64,000 nucleotides of DNA from Halarcobacter mediterraneus (GCF_004116625.1 NZ_NXIE01000001.1:763203-827202); one strand, 5' to 3'; numbered from the stretch's first letter, positions 46,605-56,539 are shown. Translations and numbers: made by a program. The notes: a model not told the origin generated them from the sequence alone.

Positions 46605-48452
46605 ATGAAAAAGAATATTACTCTTTATGCAGTTATTATGATAATAATGCTTTCTGTTACTATTTCCTTATTTAGTTTATATAACTTAAGAAAAACTGGT
46701 ATTGAATCTGCTATTCATAATGCTCAATCTATATCTGAAGTTGTAAAAAGTGGTTTAACAGCTCATATGATAAATGGGAATATGGATCAAGTAGAAACCT
46801 TTATAAACTCAACCTCACATATAAAAAATGTAGATGAATTATGGCTTGTAAGAAGTAAACATTTAAATGAACAATTTCCTGAATCGAAATTAAGTCATCC
46901 GCCAAGAGATGAATTTGATGAAAAAGTTTTAAAAACAGGAAGAATACATCACTATATAGAAGAAGGAATCACAAATTCAAGTGTCAGGGTTACAATTCCT
47001 TATAATGCAGTTGCAGAAAAAGGAATTGATTGTCTAAAATGCCATAATGTTCCACAAGGTACAACTTTAGGGGCAGTATCTATTGTTCTTGATATTAGCA
47101 CAATAAAAGAAATAGGAATTGAATCAATATATGTTATTTTGGTTCTAATTTTAACAACAGTAATATTATTTATTCTTATAAGCAGAAGACTCATAAACCC
47201 TTATTTAACCTTATTTGATAAATTTAAATTAAATGTAAATCAAGCAACTAATGGAAAATTTAAAAGAATAAACCCTCCAATAGGATTATCAAAAGAAATG
47301 GTTAAACTTACTCAAGAATATAATAATCTAATTCAATCCTTTGAAGATACTGCTATTGATATTGATAAAAAACTTCAAGGTTATGTGGGATATGAAATTT
47401 CATCAAAAGAAAGAAACCCTTTAAAAGACTCTAAGGAAATTATTAATAATCTTTCAAATTTATATCAGTTTAAAAAACAAATTGAATTAGATAATACAAA
47501 AGAAGAGATATATAATAGACTTGCTGAAGTTTTACTAAACAAATTCAAAATCAAAAACTTCTCTTTTATAGAATTAGATATGAAAAAATATAAACAAACT
47601 AAAATAAAAGAAGTTGGTCACTCTTTATATTGTAAAGATACAATTTTAAATAATCCTGAATTATGTAGAGCAGCAAGAACAAAAAATGATGTGATGTCTG
47701 TTGATTTTCATAATACTTGTCCATATTTTAACAATGATGAAAAATTTTATTACTGCTTTCATGTTGATATTAGTCAAAACTTATATTTAATAATCAACTG
47801 CGTATCTGACACAAAAGAAGAGCTAGAAAGAATAAAAGAACAAACTGTATTTGTAAAAAGTTATCTAAAAGAATCAGCACCATCTATTGAAGTAAAAATA
47901 TTAATGAATGCCTTACAAGAATCTGCTTTTAGGGATGGATTAACAGGACTTTATAATAGAAAATTCTTAGAAGAATATAGCAAAAAAATGCTTCCTCAGC
48001 TTAAACGTGATAATAAAAAAGTTGGGCTATTAATGCTTGATATGGATCATTTCAAAGCTGTAAATGATGAATATGGACATGATATTGGAGATAAAGTTTT
48101 AAAAGAACTTGCTAGAATTCTTAATGAAACAGTTAGAGAATCAGATATTATCATTAGATATGGTGGAGAAGAATTTATGGTTCTTTTAATTGGTGTTACA
48201 AATGAAACAAATGCTCTAAATGTTGCTAAAAAAATTGCAAATAATGTTAGAGAAAATGAGATTGATGTTTATGCTGGTGCAAAATTAAGAAAAACTGTTA
48301 GTATTGGACTTTCTATGTACCCTGATGATGCTAATTCTTTTGATTCTGTTATAAAAAATGCAGATATTGCTTTATATGAAGCTAAAAATAGTGGAAGAGA
48401 TAAAGTTGTAAGATTCAAAGAAGAACAAATTTCAAGTATTGATCTTTTCTAA
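46605..48452 (+). CDS. membrane diguanylate cyclase with haem-type N-terminal sensor domain
   Basis: A 615-residue protein. One membrane helix at about 6-24; periplasmic domain (about 25-170) with the motif CLKCHN near 141, a CxxCH of the Tll0287/DUF3365 haem type. A second helix lies at about 175-197, then a linker, a Cys-rich GAF-like region (LYCKDTI, ELCRAAR, NTCPYF) and a GGDEF domain (about 440-605). The active loop reads YGGEEFMV and DGLTGLYNRKF opens the domain. It makes c-di-GMP, probably in response to redox or gas ligands. Start ATG 46605 follows AAAGG. Confidence 0.87.
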   Translation: MKKNITLYAVIMIIMLSVTISLFSLYNLRKTGIESAIHNAQSISEVVKSGLTAHMINGNMDQVETFINSTSHIKNVDELWLVRSKHLNEQFPESKLSHPPRDEFDEKVLKTGRIHHYIEEGITNSSVRVTIPYNAVAEKGIDCLKCHNVPQGTTLGAVSIVLDISTIKEIGIESIYVILVLILTTVILFILISRRLINPYLTLFDKFKLNVNQATNGKFKRINPPIGLSKEMVKLTQEYNNLIQSFEDTAIDIDKKLQGYVGYEISSKERNPLKDSKEIINNLSNLYQFKKQIELDNTKEEIYNRLAEVLLNKFKIKNFSFIELDMKKYKQTKIKEVGHSLYCKDTILNNPELCRAARTKNDVMSVDFHNTCPYFNNDEKFYYCFHVDISQNLYLIINCVSDTKEELERIKEQTVFVKSYLKESAPSIEVKILMNALQESAFRDGLTGLYNRKFLEEYSKKMLPQLKRDNKKVGLLMLDMDHFKAVNDEYGHDIGDKVLKELARILNETVRESDIIIRYGGEEFMVLLIGVTNETNALNVAKKIANNVRENEIDVYAGAKLRKTVSIGLSMYPDDANSFDSVIKNADIALYEAKNSGRDKVVRFKEEQISSIDLF

Positions 48453-48462
48453 GGAATAATAT

Positions 48463-49041
48463 ATGGCTATAAAAGATAAAATCAAGTGGAATGAAAAATA
48501 TACAAATAATAAAAGTCTACTAAAAAGAAGACCGCAAAGTAAAAAACTTTTAAATGCAATAAAAATAGTAAAAGGATCTTTAGCTCTTGATGTCGCTTGT
48601 GGAGTAGGAAGAAACTCTATTTTTCTAGCCCAAAATGGTTTTGAAGTAGAAGCCCTAGATATTTCTTCTGTTGCCTTAGAAGAATTAGACAAAAGCAACT
48701 ATAAAAATATTAAAACAAAACAAATTGATTTAGAAAACTATTGCCCAAAAGAAGATAGTTATAATTTGATAGTTATGACAAATTATTTAGATAGAAAGCT
48801 AATCGAAAAACTTTATAAAGCTCTTAAAAAAGATGGTATCTTATTTATTGAAACATATATGTTTCATAAAGAGAATGAAAAACCACCTTCAAACCCTAAT
48901 TTTTTACTAAAAGAAAATGAACTTAAAACCTTTTTTAAAGAAGAAGGAATAATTTTAGATTATGAAGAGTTTTTTAATGAACCTTTTGAAATGTATAAAA
49001 TGAGAAAACAAGCAATTATTATAAAAAAATCCAATAATTAA
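48463..49041 (+). CDS. class I SAM-dependent methyltransferase (TehB-like)
   Basis: A 192-residue methyltransferase. The SAM-binding loop is LALDVACGVGRNSIFLAQNG (about 39-58), motif II LDIS and motif IV NLIVMTNYLDR follow. It resembles TehB and similar small methyltransferases with the YIETYMF segment. The substrate is unknown; thiols, tellurite and small acids are candidates. It follows the diguanylate cyclase gene by 10 bases and precedes the sensor kinase by 13. Confidence 0.82.
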   Translation: MAIKDKIKWNEKYTNNKSLLKRRPQSKKLLNAIKIVKGSLALDVACGVGRNSIFLAQNGFEVEALDISSVALEELDKSNYKNIKTKQIDLENYCPKEDSYNLIVMTNYLDRKLIEKLYKALKKDGILFIETYMFHKENEKPPSNPNFLLKENELKTFFKEEGIILDYEEFFNEPFEMYKMRKQAIIIKKSNN

Positions 49042-49054
49042 TAGGAAATACTTT

Positions 49055-50980
49055 ATGGAATCAAAATATAGTGAAAGAACAATCCTTACAATAATCAAAT
49101 ATGGGGCGCTTATTCCTATTATAATATTTTCTTTTCTAATAACTTATTTATCAATAAAACAAAAAGATGATGAATTAAACCATGAAATAAAAGTTTTAAA
49201 AGAAAAATTTCTACAAGAAAATAAAGAAAATGTTAAAAATGAAGTTTATAGAGTAATTGATTCTATAAACTATGAAATAAAAAGCTCCGATGAGGCTTTA
49301 AAAACTTTTTTAAAAGATAAAGTATATGAAGCATACCAAATCGCAGATAATATTTATAAAGAAGAAACCAAAAAAAACAAACCTAAAGAAGAAATTTATA
49401 ACACAATAAAATTAGCTTTAGGAGGGATGATTTATAATGAAGGAACAGGTTATATTTTTCTTGATGATATAAATGGAGTAAAACAACTTCAACCTTTCAA
49501 TCGAAGTTTTGAAGGTAGAAATTTTCTACATTATGAAGATGCAAAAGGCTATAGATTTGTTGAGACTATAGTTCAAACTATAAAAGATAAAACTGAAACT
49601 TATGATACTTATTATTGGTATAAATCAAAAGAAGATAAAACTGCTTACAAAAAAATGAGTTTTTATAAATATTTTGAACCCTTTGATGTAGCAATTGGAA
49701 CAGGAGAATATTTAGTTGACTTTGAGAAAAGAATACAACAAAATCTTTTGAAAAGAATTAGAAATATTAGATTTAACAATAATAATGGATACATATTTAT
49801 ATTTGATTCAAAAGGAACTTATTTATCTTATTTTGAAAAAGACAAAATCAAAACCAATGGTTTTAAAACAGAAAATACAAAAGGAAAATATTTAATTAAA
49901 GACTTAGTTGAATTTGCAATAGATAAAAAAGAAGGATACTACTCTTACCTTGCACTAAAAAAACCAAATCTTTCTACAGATAATAATGAAAAAATTTCTT
50001 TTATAAAATATTTTGAAGATTGGGATTGGATTATTGGAGCAGGATTTTATTTGGATGAGTTAAACAATGATGTAAAAGAAAGAGAACTTGAATTAATAAA
50101 AAAACATGAAGCAATCATTTCAGATATCATTATTTTAAGTATTATTATTACAAGTTTACTACTTTTGATCTCTTTTTACATTTCAAAAATTGTTTCAAAA
50201 AAGTTTGATGATTATAAAAATAATTTAAAAGAAGAAATGAATAGAACAGTTGAAAAAGAAAGATTACTAATCCAACAATCAAAAATGGCAACAATGGGTG
50301 AAATGATAGGAAATATAGCCCATCAATGGAAACAACCTTTATCTATAATTTCTACAGCTTCAACTGGAGTAAAACTACAAAAAGAGTTAGAAACTTTAAC
50401 TGATAAAGAGTTATCTGAAGCAATGGATTCAATTAATAATTCTTCACAATATTTAGCACAGACAATTGAAGACTTTAGAAGCTTTTTTAAACCAAATAAA
50501 TTAAAACAAAGATTTATATTTAGATCATTATATGAGAAAACATTTAAATTAATTAATTCTCAATTTAAAAACAATAATATTCAAATAATAGAAAACATTG
50601 ATGATATAGAATTAAATACCTATGAAAACGAATTATTACAAGTACTTATTAATATTTTGAAAAATAGTAAAGATGAATTAATAAAACTACCAAGGGAAGA
50701 AAGAAGACTTATTTTTGTTAACTCCTTTTCAAAAAACAAGCAGGTTTTTATAAAAATAAGAGATAATGCAGGGGGAATTCCAGAAGAGATTATAGATAAA
50801 ATATATGATCCTTATTTTAGTACAAAAAAAGATAAAGAAGGTACAGGTATTGGTCTTTATATGAGTAGGCAAATTATAGATAGTATGGATGGAAAAATAA
50901 AAGTTTCTAATGTAGACTTTACATTTTCAAATAAAAAATACAAAGGTGCTGAATTTACAATAATAATTCCCTTAAATTAA
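49055..50980 (+). CDS. Cache-domain sensor histidine kinase
   Basis: A 641-residue sensor kinase. Helix at about 12-32, a large periplasmic part with two Cache-type domains (about 90-210 and 220-340: TGYIFLDDINGV, NGYIFIFDSKGTY, GAGFYLDEL), a second helix at about 350-375. Then comes a HisKA-like domain with the phospho-acceptor in IGNIAHQWKQPLSIIS (about 423-438) and an ATPase domain (VLINILKNSKDEL, RDNAGGIPEEI, GTGIGLYMS). Double Cache sensors often bind small acids or amines. No response regulator is adjacent, so its partner is elsewhere. Confidence 0.88.
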   Translation: MESKYSERTILTIIKYGALIPIIIFSFLITYLSIKQKDDELNHEIKVLKEKFLQENKENVKNEVYRVIDSINYEIKSSDEALKTFLKDKVYEAYQIADNIYKEETKKNKPKEEIYNTIKLALGGMIYNEGTGYIFLDDINGVKQLQPFNRSFEGRNFLHYEDAKGYRFVETIVQTIKDKTETYDTYYWYKSKEDKTAYKKMSFYKYFEPFDVAIGTGEYLVDFEKRIQQNLLKRIRNIRFNNNNGYIFIFDSKGTYLSYFEKDKIKTNGFKTENTKGKYLIKDLVEFAIDKKEGYYSYLALKKPNLSTDNNEKISFIKYFEDWDWIIGAGFYLDELNNDVKERELELIKKHEAIISDIIILSIIITSLLLLISFYISKIVSKKFDDYKNNLKEEMNRTVEKERLLIQQSKMATMGEMIGNIAHQWKQPLSIISTASTGVKLQKELETLTDKELSEAMDSINNSSQYLAQTIEDFRSFFKPNKLKQRFIFRSLYEKTFKLINSQFKNNNIQIIENIDDIELNTYENELLQVLINILKNSKDELIKLPREERRLIFVNSFSKNKQVFIKIRDNAGGIPEEIIDKIYDPYFSTKKDKEGTGIGLYMSRQIIDSMDGKIKVSNVDFTFSNKKYKGAEFTIIIPLN

Positions 50981-51074
50981 AAATAACTTATAAATATATA
51001 GATTTCTTTTATCTTATACATTTTTTTATGAAAGTTTTGTTCTAATTAGGCATCTTATAATAAAGGGAAAGATT

Positions 51075-52100
51075 ATGATGAAAAAATTCATTTCCACACT
51101 ACTTACAGTCTTTGTAAGTTTGTTTGTTTTAACAACAAACCTACAAGCTCAAAAAGGTAAATTAACAGGTGGGTCAGAACATTCAATGCCTGGTTGGTTC
51201 AAGCAAAGTTTTCTTGATTTAACAGAAGATGTTGAAGAAGCAAAAGAAGAAGATAAACATGTAATGTTGTTTATGACTTTAGACTTCTGTCCTTATTGTA
51301 CAAAAATGATCAATGACAATTTTGTAGAAGGTGCAAAACACCAAAAATATATAGAAGACAACTTTGATGTTTTAGGAATAAATATTAAAGGTTCAAGAGA
51401 AATTGTAGTAAATGAAGATTTAACTCTAACAGAAAAAGAGTATGCAGATCATCTGAAAATACAATATACTCCAACAATTATTATTTTAAACCAAGAAAAT
51501 GAAATTGCAGTTAGATTAAATGGTTATAGATCACCAGAAAACTTTAAACTTGTACTTGATTATGTAAAAAATAAAGAATATAAAAATATGACTTTAACTC
51601 AATATTTAGATAAAGTTAAAAATAAGACTTACTACACTCTTAAATCAAATAAAATGTTTAAAGATATAAAAGACCTTTCAAAAGAAAAAGGTGCTCTTGC
51701 AGTAATTTTTGAAGATGGAAGTTGCACTCAATGTGACTATTTTCATAATACAACATTAAAAAATAAAGATGTTCAAAAAGAGTTATCTAAAGTAACAGTA
51801 GTAAGATTAGATGCAACATCTAAAGAAAAGATTGTTACTCCTGAAGGAAAATCAACAACTGCATATGATTGGGCAAAAGAGATAAAATTAGATTATAGAC
51901 CAGGGGTTTTACTATATAATGAAAATAAAGAAAGAGCAAGAATAGATGCACTTTTATATAGTTTTCACTTTAAAGAAATGATAAGATATGTAAGTGGTAA
52001 ATATTATTCAAAATATAATACTTTCTTAGACTATTTAGGACCAAGACAAGATGAATTATTAAACCAAGGGATTAATATCGATATTTCTGCTAAAAACTAA
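51075..52100 (+). CDS. secreted tandem-thioredoxin-domain protein
   Basis: A 341-residue periplasmic protein. Signal peptide about 1-25 (cleavage near LQAQ). Two thioredoxin-like domains follow. The first has the CxxC site DFCPYCTKM (about 71-79), the second CTQC in GSCTQCDYF (about 215-223). A conserved cis-Pro region (YTPTIIIL) occurs in the first. Resembles SoxW/DsbD-gamma-type proteins that handle disulfides of secreted or cytochrome c proteins. The substrate is unknown. Terminator follows directly. Confidence 0.82.
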   Translation: MMKKFISTLLTVFVSLFVLTTNLQAQKGKLTGGSEHSMPGWFKQSFLDLTEDVEEAKEEDKHVMLFMTLDFCPYCTKMINDNFVEGAKHQKYIEDNFDVLGINIKGSREIVVNEDLTLTEKEYADHLKIQYTPTIIILNQENEIAVRLNGYRSPENFKLVLDYVKNKEYKNMTLTQYLDKVKNKTYYTLKSNKMFKDIKDLSKEKGALAVIFEDGSCTQCDYFHNTTLKNKDVQKELSKVTVVRLDATSKEKIVTPEGKSTTAYDWAKEIKLDYRPGVLLYNENKERARIDALLYSFHFKEMIRYVSGKYYSKYNTFLDYLGPRQDELLNQGINIDISAKN

Positions 52101-52105
52101 ATTTT

Positions 52106-52136
52106 ATGGCAGTATTTAAATACTGCCATTTATTTA
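52106..52136. terminator. terminator after the tandem-thioredoxin gene
   Basis: A perfect 24-base palindrome (52106-52129) with core GGCAGTATTT/AAATACTGCC, followed by TTATTT. The convergent GntR gene ends at its right edge. Confidence 0.75.
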
Positions 52137-52486
52137 CTGGTTTCATAAAATTGAATTAGATCTTCTATTGATAAATCTAGTTCTTGCATTTGTTCAAATA
52201 TATAAGGAAGAGTCTCTTTTATAAAAATCTCTTTTTTATCTTTTAAAATTTCTTTTCTTGCATTTTCTTTTACAAAATACCCTACCCCTCTTTTTTTATA
52301 GATTATATTTTTTTGTTCCATATAAGTATAAGACCTTACTACAGTATTAGGGTTAACTTCCATCTCAACTGCAAGTTCTCTTATTGAGGGTAAACGACTT
52401 TCTTCTTTTATATTTTTTAATAAAATTTGTTTGAAAACAATATCTACAATTTGTAAATAAATAGCTTTACTCTCATTAAATTCCAT
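52130..52486 (-). CDS. GntR-family repressor (YtrA subfamily)
   Basis: A 118-residue regulator. The N-terminal winged helix (about 10-75: RLPSIRELAVEMEVNPNTVV) is the GntR DNA-binding domain. The short, helical C-terminal part lacks an effector domain, as in the YtrA subfamily that controls ABC exporters. It overlaps the permease gene by 11 bases. A perfect 18-bp palindrome upstream of the operon is the probable operator. It likely represses its own operon. Confidence 0.88.
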   Translation of the reverse strand: MEFNESKAIYLQIVDIVFKQILLKNIKEESRLPSIRELAVEMEVNPNTVVRSYTYMEQKNIIYKKRGVGYFVKENARKEILKDKKEIFIKETLPYIFEQMQELDLSIEDLIQFYETSK

Positions 52487-53252
52487 GACTTACCTGCTTT
52501 GATTTCATTAACTTGTATGAGATAAACCACATAAAAAAGACAAATAAAAGAAGAACTGAAGTTTTAATATAATCAAAGAAAAAACTATTTTCTATAATTA
52601 TTCTATAATCAAAATCTTTTGGAGAAGAGTTTAACTCATAAATATAATTTATTACACCAAAGACAATAAAAGAAACTATTATAATAATTATTAAAGAAAT
52701 ACTAATTAAAGTATATAAAGCAGGTCTTTTTTTAAATAAAATTGCCCCAAATAAAAATATTGAATTAACTAATAAGTAAGCTTTAAAACTATAAATTACA
52801 TTTGCTAAAAAGACCTCAAATAAAAAACTATTTGTAAAAGATATTAATGAAAACAATTCATTATTTCCTAAAAAAAACAGTTGAGAAATAAGTATAATTA
52901 TTAGAAAACCTAAAGTATTAAAAAGATAAAAATAAAGAAAAGTAGCTAATAACTTTGATAGAAACTTTTCTAAAGAACTTGCAGGTAACATAAACCAAAA
53001 TAAACTTTCACTTTTATTATGCATTTGAGTAAAACGATAACTTGTATACATAATTCCACCAAGAAGGATATATCCTTTATACATACTAGCTAAAATACTA
53101 AATACACTATAAATATCATTTTTAGCACCCATACTCATAAAAAAACTAAAAAATAAAGGTACAAGTAAAGAAGCTAATAAATATTTATAACTTAAATAAA
53201 CTTCTATTGCTAATAACTTTCCTAATCTTGACATTTCAAATTTATTTTTCAT
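52476..53252 (-). CDS. ABC transporter permease-like membrane protein
   Basis: A 258-residue protein with about six hydrophobic helices and no extracellular domain. It lies between the ATPase gene (overlap of 11 bases) and the GntR gene (overlap of 11 bases), so it is the permease of this ABC system. Sequence is too divergent to name the substrate. In YtrA-type operons such exporters often give resistance to peptide antibiotics or cell-wall stress; that is inference. Confidence 0.72.
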   Translation of the reverse strand: MKNKFEMSRLGKLLAIEVYLSYKYLLASLLVPLFFSFFMSMGAKNDIYSVFSILASMYKGYILLGGIMYTSYRFTQMHNKSESLFWFMLPASSLEKFLSKLLATFLYFYLFNTLGFLIIILISQLFFLGNNELFSLISFTNSFLFEVFLANVIYSFKAYLLVNSIFLFGAILFKKRPALYTLISISLIIIIIVSFIVFGVINYIYELNSSPKDFDYRIIIENSFFFDYIKTSVLLLFVFFMWFISYKLMKSKQVSHGI

Positions 53253-54087
53253 TTTCTTTCCCTTTACAAAACTCCTGTAGTTTTGAATTATCTAAAATAC
53301 TTGCATTAAATAATAATTCCATATCAATATTACTTGTATTGCCACTTTTATTTTCTTTTATAACTGAATATTGTCCTAATGCTATAGCTTCAGTATATAG
53401 TTCTTCACCACTTACAGAATCTTGTATTTTCATTTCTATTATTTTTGATAAATATTCTAAAGAAATATCTAAAACAAACTCTGCATTATTTAAAATACAA
53501 ACATAATCAATTATATTTTCAATATCTTTTACTTGATGAGTAGAAATAATAAAACACTTTGTTTCATCTATACAAGAACTTACTAATCGTCTAAATACAC
53601 TTTTTGAAGGAATATCTAAACCATTAGTTGGTTCATCTAAAATATTTAATTTACAATTGCAAGCAAGACCAAAAGCAAGTAAGAATTTTTTTTGTTGCCC
53701 CATAGAAAGGTTTTTTAAATTTTTACTATCTTCTATTTCTAAAGAGTTAGAATACTCTTTATACTCTGTGATACTAAAATTTGGATAAAAAGAAGAATAC
53801 AACTTTACAAAATTTTTAGAAGATAACTCAGGTAAAATAAATTGTTCAGGCAAATAAAATATTTCACTTAACATAGAAGTTTCACGATTCTTTGGATCAA
53901 AACCTAAGGTTCTTATTTTTCCTTCTTTCGAAAATAAAGTTCCTGAAATCAAACCTAAAAGAGTTGTTTTACCTGAACCATTCTTTCCAAATAGTCCATA
54001 AATATGAGATTTTCTAAAATTTATTGATAAGTCTTTATATAAAGCTTTTTTTTTATATGAAAAATTTAATTTTTCTATACTAAGCAT
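53242..54087 (-). CDS. ABC transporter ATP-binding protein
   Basis: A 281-residue ATPase. Walker A GLFGKNGSGKTTLLGLISG (about 31-49), signature LSMGQQKKF (about 126-134), Walker B LNILDEPTNGLD (about 149-160). It has the layout of exporter-type ABC ATPases with a C-terminal extension. First gene of the operon with a permease and the GntR repressor. The operator sits 18 bases before its ATG. Confidence 0.9.
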   Translation of the reverse strand: MLSIEKLNFSYKKKALYKDLSINFRKSHIYGLFGKNGSGKTTLLGLISGTLFSKEGKIRTLGFDPKNRETSMLSEIFYLPEQFILPELSSKNFVKLYSSFYPNFSITEYKEYSNSLEIEDSKNLKNLSMGQQKKFLLAFGLACNCKLNILDEPTNGLDIPSKSVFRRLVSSCIDETKCFIISTHQVKDIENIIDYVCILNNAEFVLDISLEYLSKIIEMKIQDSVSGEELYTEAIALGQYSVIKENKSGNTSNIDMELLFNASILDNSKLQEFCKGKENEK

Positions 54088-54104
54088 TATTTTCCTTTTA
54101 TAGT

Positions 54105-54122
54105 GTATTAGTTAACTAATAC
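54105..54122. promoter_or_regulatory. GntR (YtrA-type) operator, perfect 18-bp palindrome
   Basis: GTATTAGTT followed by its exact inverted half AACTAATAC, 18-35 bases upstream of the ABC ATPase start. Fits the expected site of the GntR regulator encoded by the third gene of the same operon. Autoregulation is inferred. Confidence 0.7.
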
Positions 54123-54254
54123 AGAGTATATATAAAAATAATTTTAATGTCAATAGAAATATATAAAATAATAAAGAAACTGCTAATATAAGTTCAAATT
54201 AGATAAAATACAGCTTTTATAAAGAGTTAGAATAATCAAAAAGGTTTAATAATA

Positions 54255-56531
54255 ATGAGTGAAAACAAAGACTTTTTACGTGTAATAGTTGATGAAGATT
54301 TAAAAAAAGGTAAATATGAAGAAGTTGTAACAAGATTTCCTCCTGAACCTAATGGTTTTCCACATATAGGACACGCTAAATCTATCTGTATAAACTTTGG
54401 AATTGCAAAAGATTTCAAAGGACATTGTAATCTTAGAATGGACGATACTGACCCAACAAAAGAAGATACAAAATATGTTGAAGCTTTAAAAGATGCAGTT
54501 AAATGGCTTGGATTTGACTGGGGAGAAAATGTATATTATACTTCTGATTATTTCCCAAAATTATATGACTATGCTATTAAACTTATAAAAATGGGTAAAG
54601 CCTATGTTGATAGTTTAAATGAAGAAGAAATTCGTGAATATAGAGGAACAGTTACACAAGCTGGAAAAAGAAGTGAATATGCAAATAGAAGTATTGAAGA
54701 AAATCTAGACCTTTTTGAAAGAATGAAAAGGGGTGAATTCAAAGATGGAGAGCATGTATTAAGAGCAAAAATAGATATGAGTGCTGCAAATATGAAAATG
54801 AGAGATCCACTTTTATACAGAATTAGACATGCACATCATTATAGAGCTGGAAATGAATGGCATGTTTATCCTATGTATGATTTTGCACACTGTTTATCTG
54901 ATTATATTGAAGGAGTTACACACTCAATTTGTACTTTAGAGTTTGAAAATAATAGAGATATCTATGATTGGGTATTAGATACTCTTGAGTTAAAACCACC
55001 TAGACCATATCAACATGAATTTGCAAGACTAGGTATTAATTATACTGTTATGAGTAAAAGAAAACTTTTAGAATTAGTACAAAACAACTATGTAAATGAC
55101 TGGGATGATCCAAGAATGCCTACAATTGCAGGTTATAAAAGAAGAGGATATACTCCTGAATCAATAATTAACTTCTGTGATCAAATTGGAATTGCTAAAG
55201 CAAACTCTATGGTTGATGTTTCTCAATTAGAGTTTTGTATTAGAGATGATTTAAATAAAAAAGTTCCAAGAGTTATGTGTGTACTTGACCCTTTAAAAGT
55301 AACAATTGAAAATTATGAGGGAGAAGAAGAAATTGATGCACCCTATTATCCCCATGATGTACCAAAAGAAGGTTCAAGAGTAGTTCCTTTTTCAAAAGTA
55401 GTATATATTGAAAGAGATGATTTTAATGAAAATCCACCAAAAGGTTTCTATAGACTTACTCCAGAACAACCTGTAAGACTAAGACATGGTTATATTATTT
55501 CATGCAAAGAAGTTATCAAAGATGATAAAGGAAATATTACTGAAATAATTGCTCAATATTACCCTGAATCAAAAAGTGGAAGTGATACAAGTGGAATAAA
55601 AGTAAAAAGTGCTATTCAATGGGTAAGTGAAACTTATGCTAAAAAAGTTGAATTAAGACTTTATGACAGACTTTATAAAAATGAAGCACCTCAAGAAGTA
55701 GAAGATTTAAACCCTAATTCTTTAAAAATTATTAAAGATGCACTTATTGAACCTGCTGTAATTGAAGAAAAGAAAGATGAAAGATTTCAATTTGAAAGAC
55801 AAGGTTATTTTTATGCTGACCCTATTGATTATACAGATGAAAAACCTGTATTTAATAAAATTGTTTCTTTAAAAGATTCTTGGGCTAAAAAAGTACAACC
55901 TAGTGAAAATAAAACTAAAAAAGATAATAAATCAAATCAAAAACAAGAAGTAAAAAAAGAAATCATTCATGGGGAAGCAGAACCTTTAACAAAAGAACAA
56001 GAAACACTTTTCCTAAAATATACAAAAGAATTAAAACTTAATAATGAAGTATCTAATATCTTAGCAAGAGATGAAAAACTTTCATCTTTTTATGAAGAGA
56101 CTTTAAAAGAATTAAATAGTCCAGTAACATTGGCAAATATTATTGCAAATGATGTTGCTAAACAATTAAAAGAAAAAACAATAGAAGAACTAAAATTTAC
56201 AACATCTGAAATAGTAGAATTAATCAAAATGCTTGATGAAGAAATTATTTCAACAAAAATAGCAAAACAAGTATTTGAGGAAATGTCTGAAAAAGGTGGA
56301 AAGCCTAAACAAATAGTTGAAGATAAAGGCTTAATTCAAATAAGTAACCCTGAAGTAATTCTACCAATTATAGAAGAAGTTATTGCAAAAAATCCAGAAA
56401 ACTTAGAAAAGTTTAAAAATGGAAACACAAAACTATTAGGTTTTTTTGTAGGACAAGTATTAAAAGCAACAGCTGGAAAAGCAAATCCTAAAGTTGTAAA
56501 TGAACTTGTAGAAAAAGAGCTTAATAAATAA
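54255..56531 (+). CDS. glnS: glutaminyl-tRNA synthetase with C-terminal YqeY-like domain
   Basis: A 758-residue class I synthetase. The HIGH box is PNGFPHIGHAKSI (about 29-41), the KMSKS-like loop VMSKRKLL (about 269-276). Catalytic and anticodon-binding parts fill residues 1-545. A Lys-rich linker (about 555-575) leads to a GatB/YqeY-type domain (about 585-758: TLANIIANDVAKQLK, GGKPKQIVEDKGL). Such a tail is known from Deinococcus GlnRS, where it aids tRNA(Gln) binding. The presence of GlnRS beside GatA is notable in this phylum, where Gln-tRNA is usually made by transamidation. Confidence 0.93.
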   Translation: MSENKDFLRVIVDEDLKKGKYEEVVTRFPPEPNGFPHIGHAKSICINFGIAKDFKGHCNLRMDDTDPTKEDTKYVEALKDAVKWLGFDWGENVYYTSDYFPKLYDYAIKLIKMGKAYVDSLNEEEIREYRGTVTQAGKRSEYANRSIEENLDLFERMKRGEFKDGEHVLRAKIDMSAANMKMRDPLLYRIRHAHHYRAGNEWHVYPMYDFAHCLSDYIEGVTHSICTLEFENNRDIYDWVLDTLELKPPRPYQHEFARLGINYTVMSKRKLLELVQNNYVNDWDDPRMPTIAGYKRRGYTPESIINFCDQIGIAKANSMVDVSQLEFCIRDDLNKKVPRVMCVLDPLKVTIENYEGEEEIDAPYYPHDVPKEGSRVVPFSKVVYIERDDFNENPPKGFYRLTPEQPVRLRHGYIISCKEVIKDDKGNITEIIAQYYPESKSGSDTSGIKVKSAIQWVSETYAKKVELRLYDRLYKNEAPQEVEDLNPNSLKIIKDALIEPAVIEEKKDERFQFERQGYFYADPIDYTDEKPVFNKIVSLKDSWAKKVQPSENKTKKDNKSNQKQEVKKEIIHGEAEPLTKEQETLFLKYTKELKLNNEVSNILARDEKLSSFYEETLKELNSPVTLANIIANDVAKQLKEKTIEELKFTTSEIVELIKMLDEEIISTKIAKQVFEEMSEKGGKPKQIVEDKGLIQISNPEVILPIIEEVIAKNPENLEKFKNGNTKLLGFFVGQVLKATAGKANPKVVNELVEKELNK

Positions 56532-56539
56532 TCAATCAT

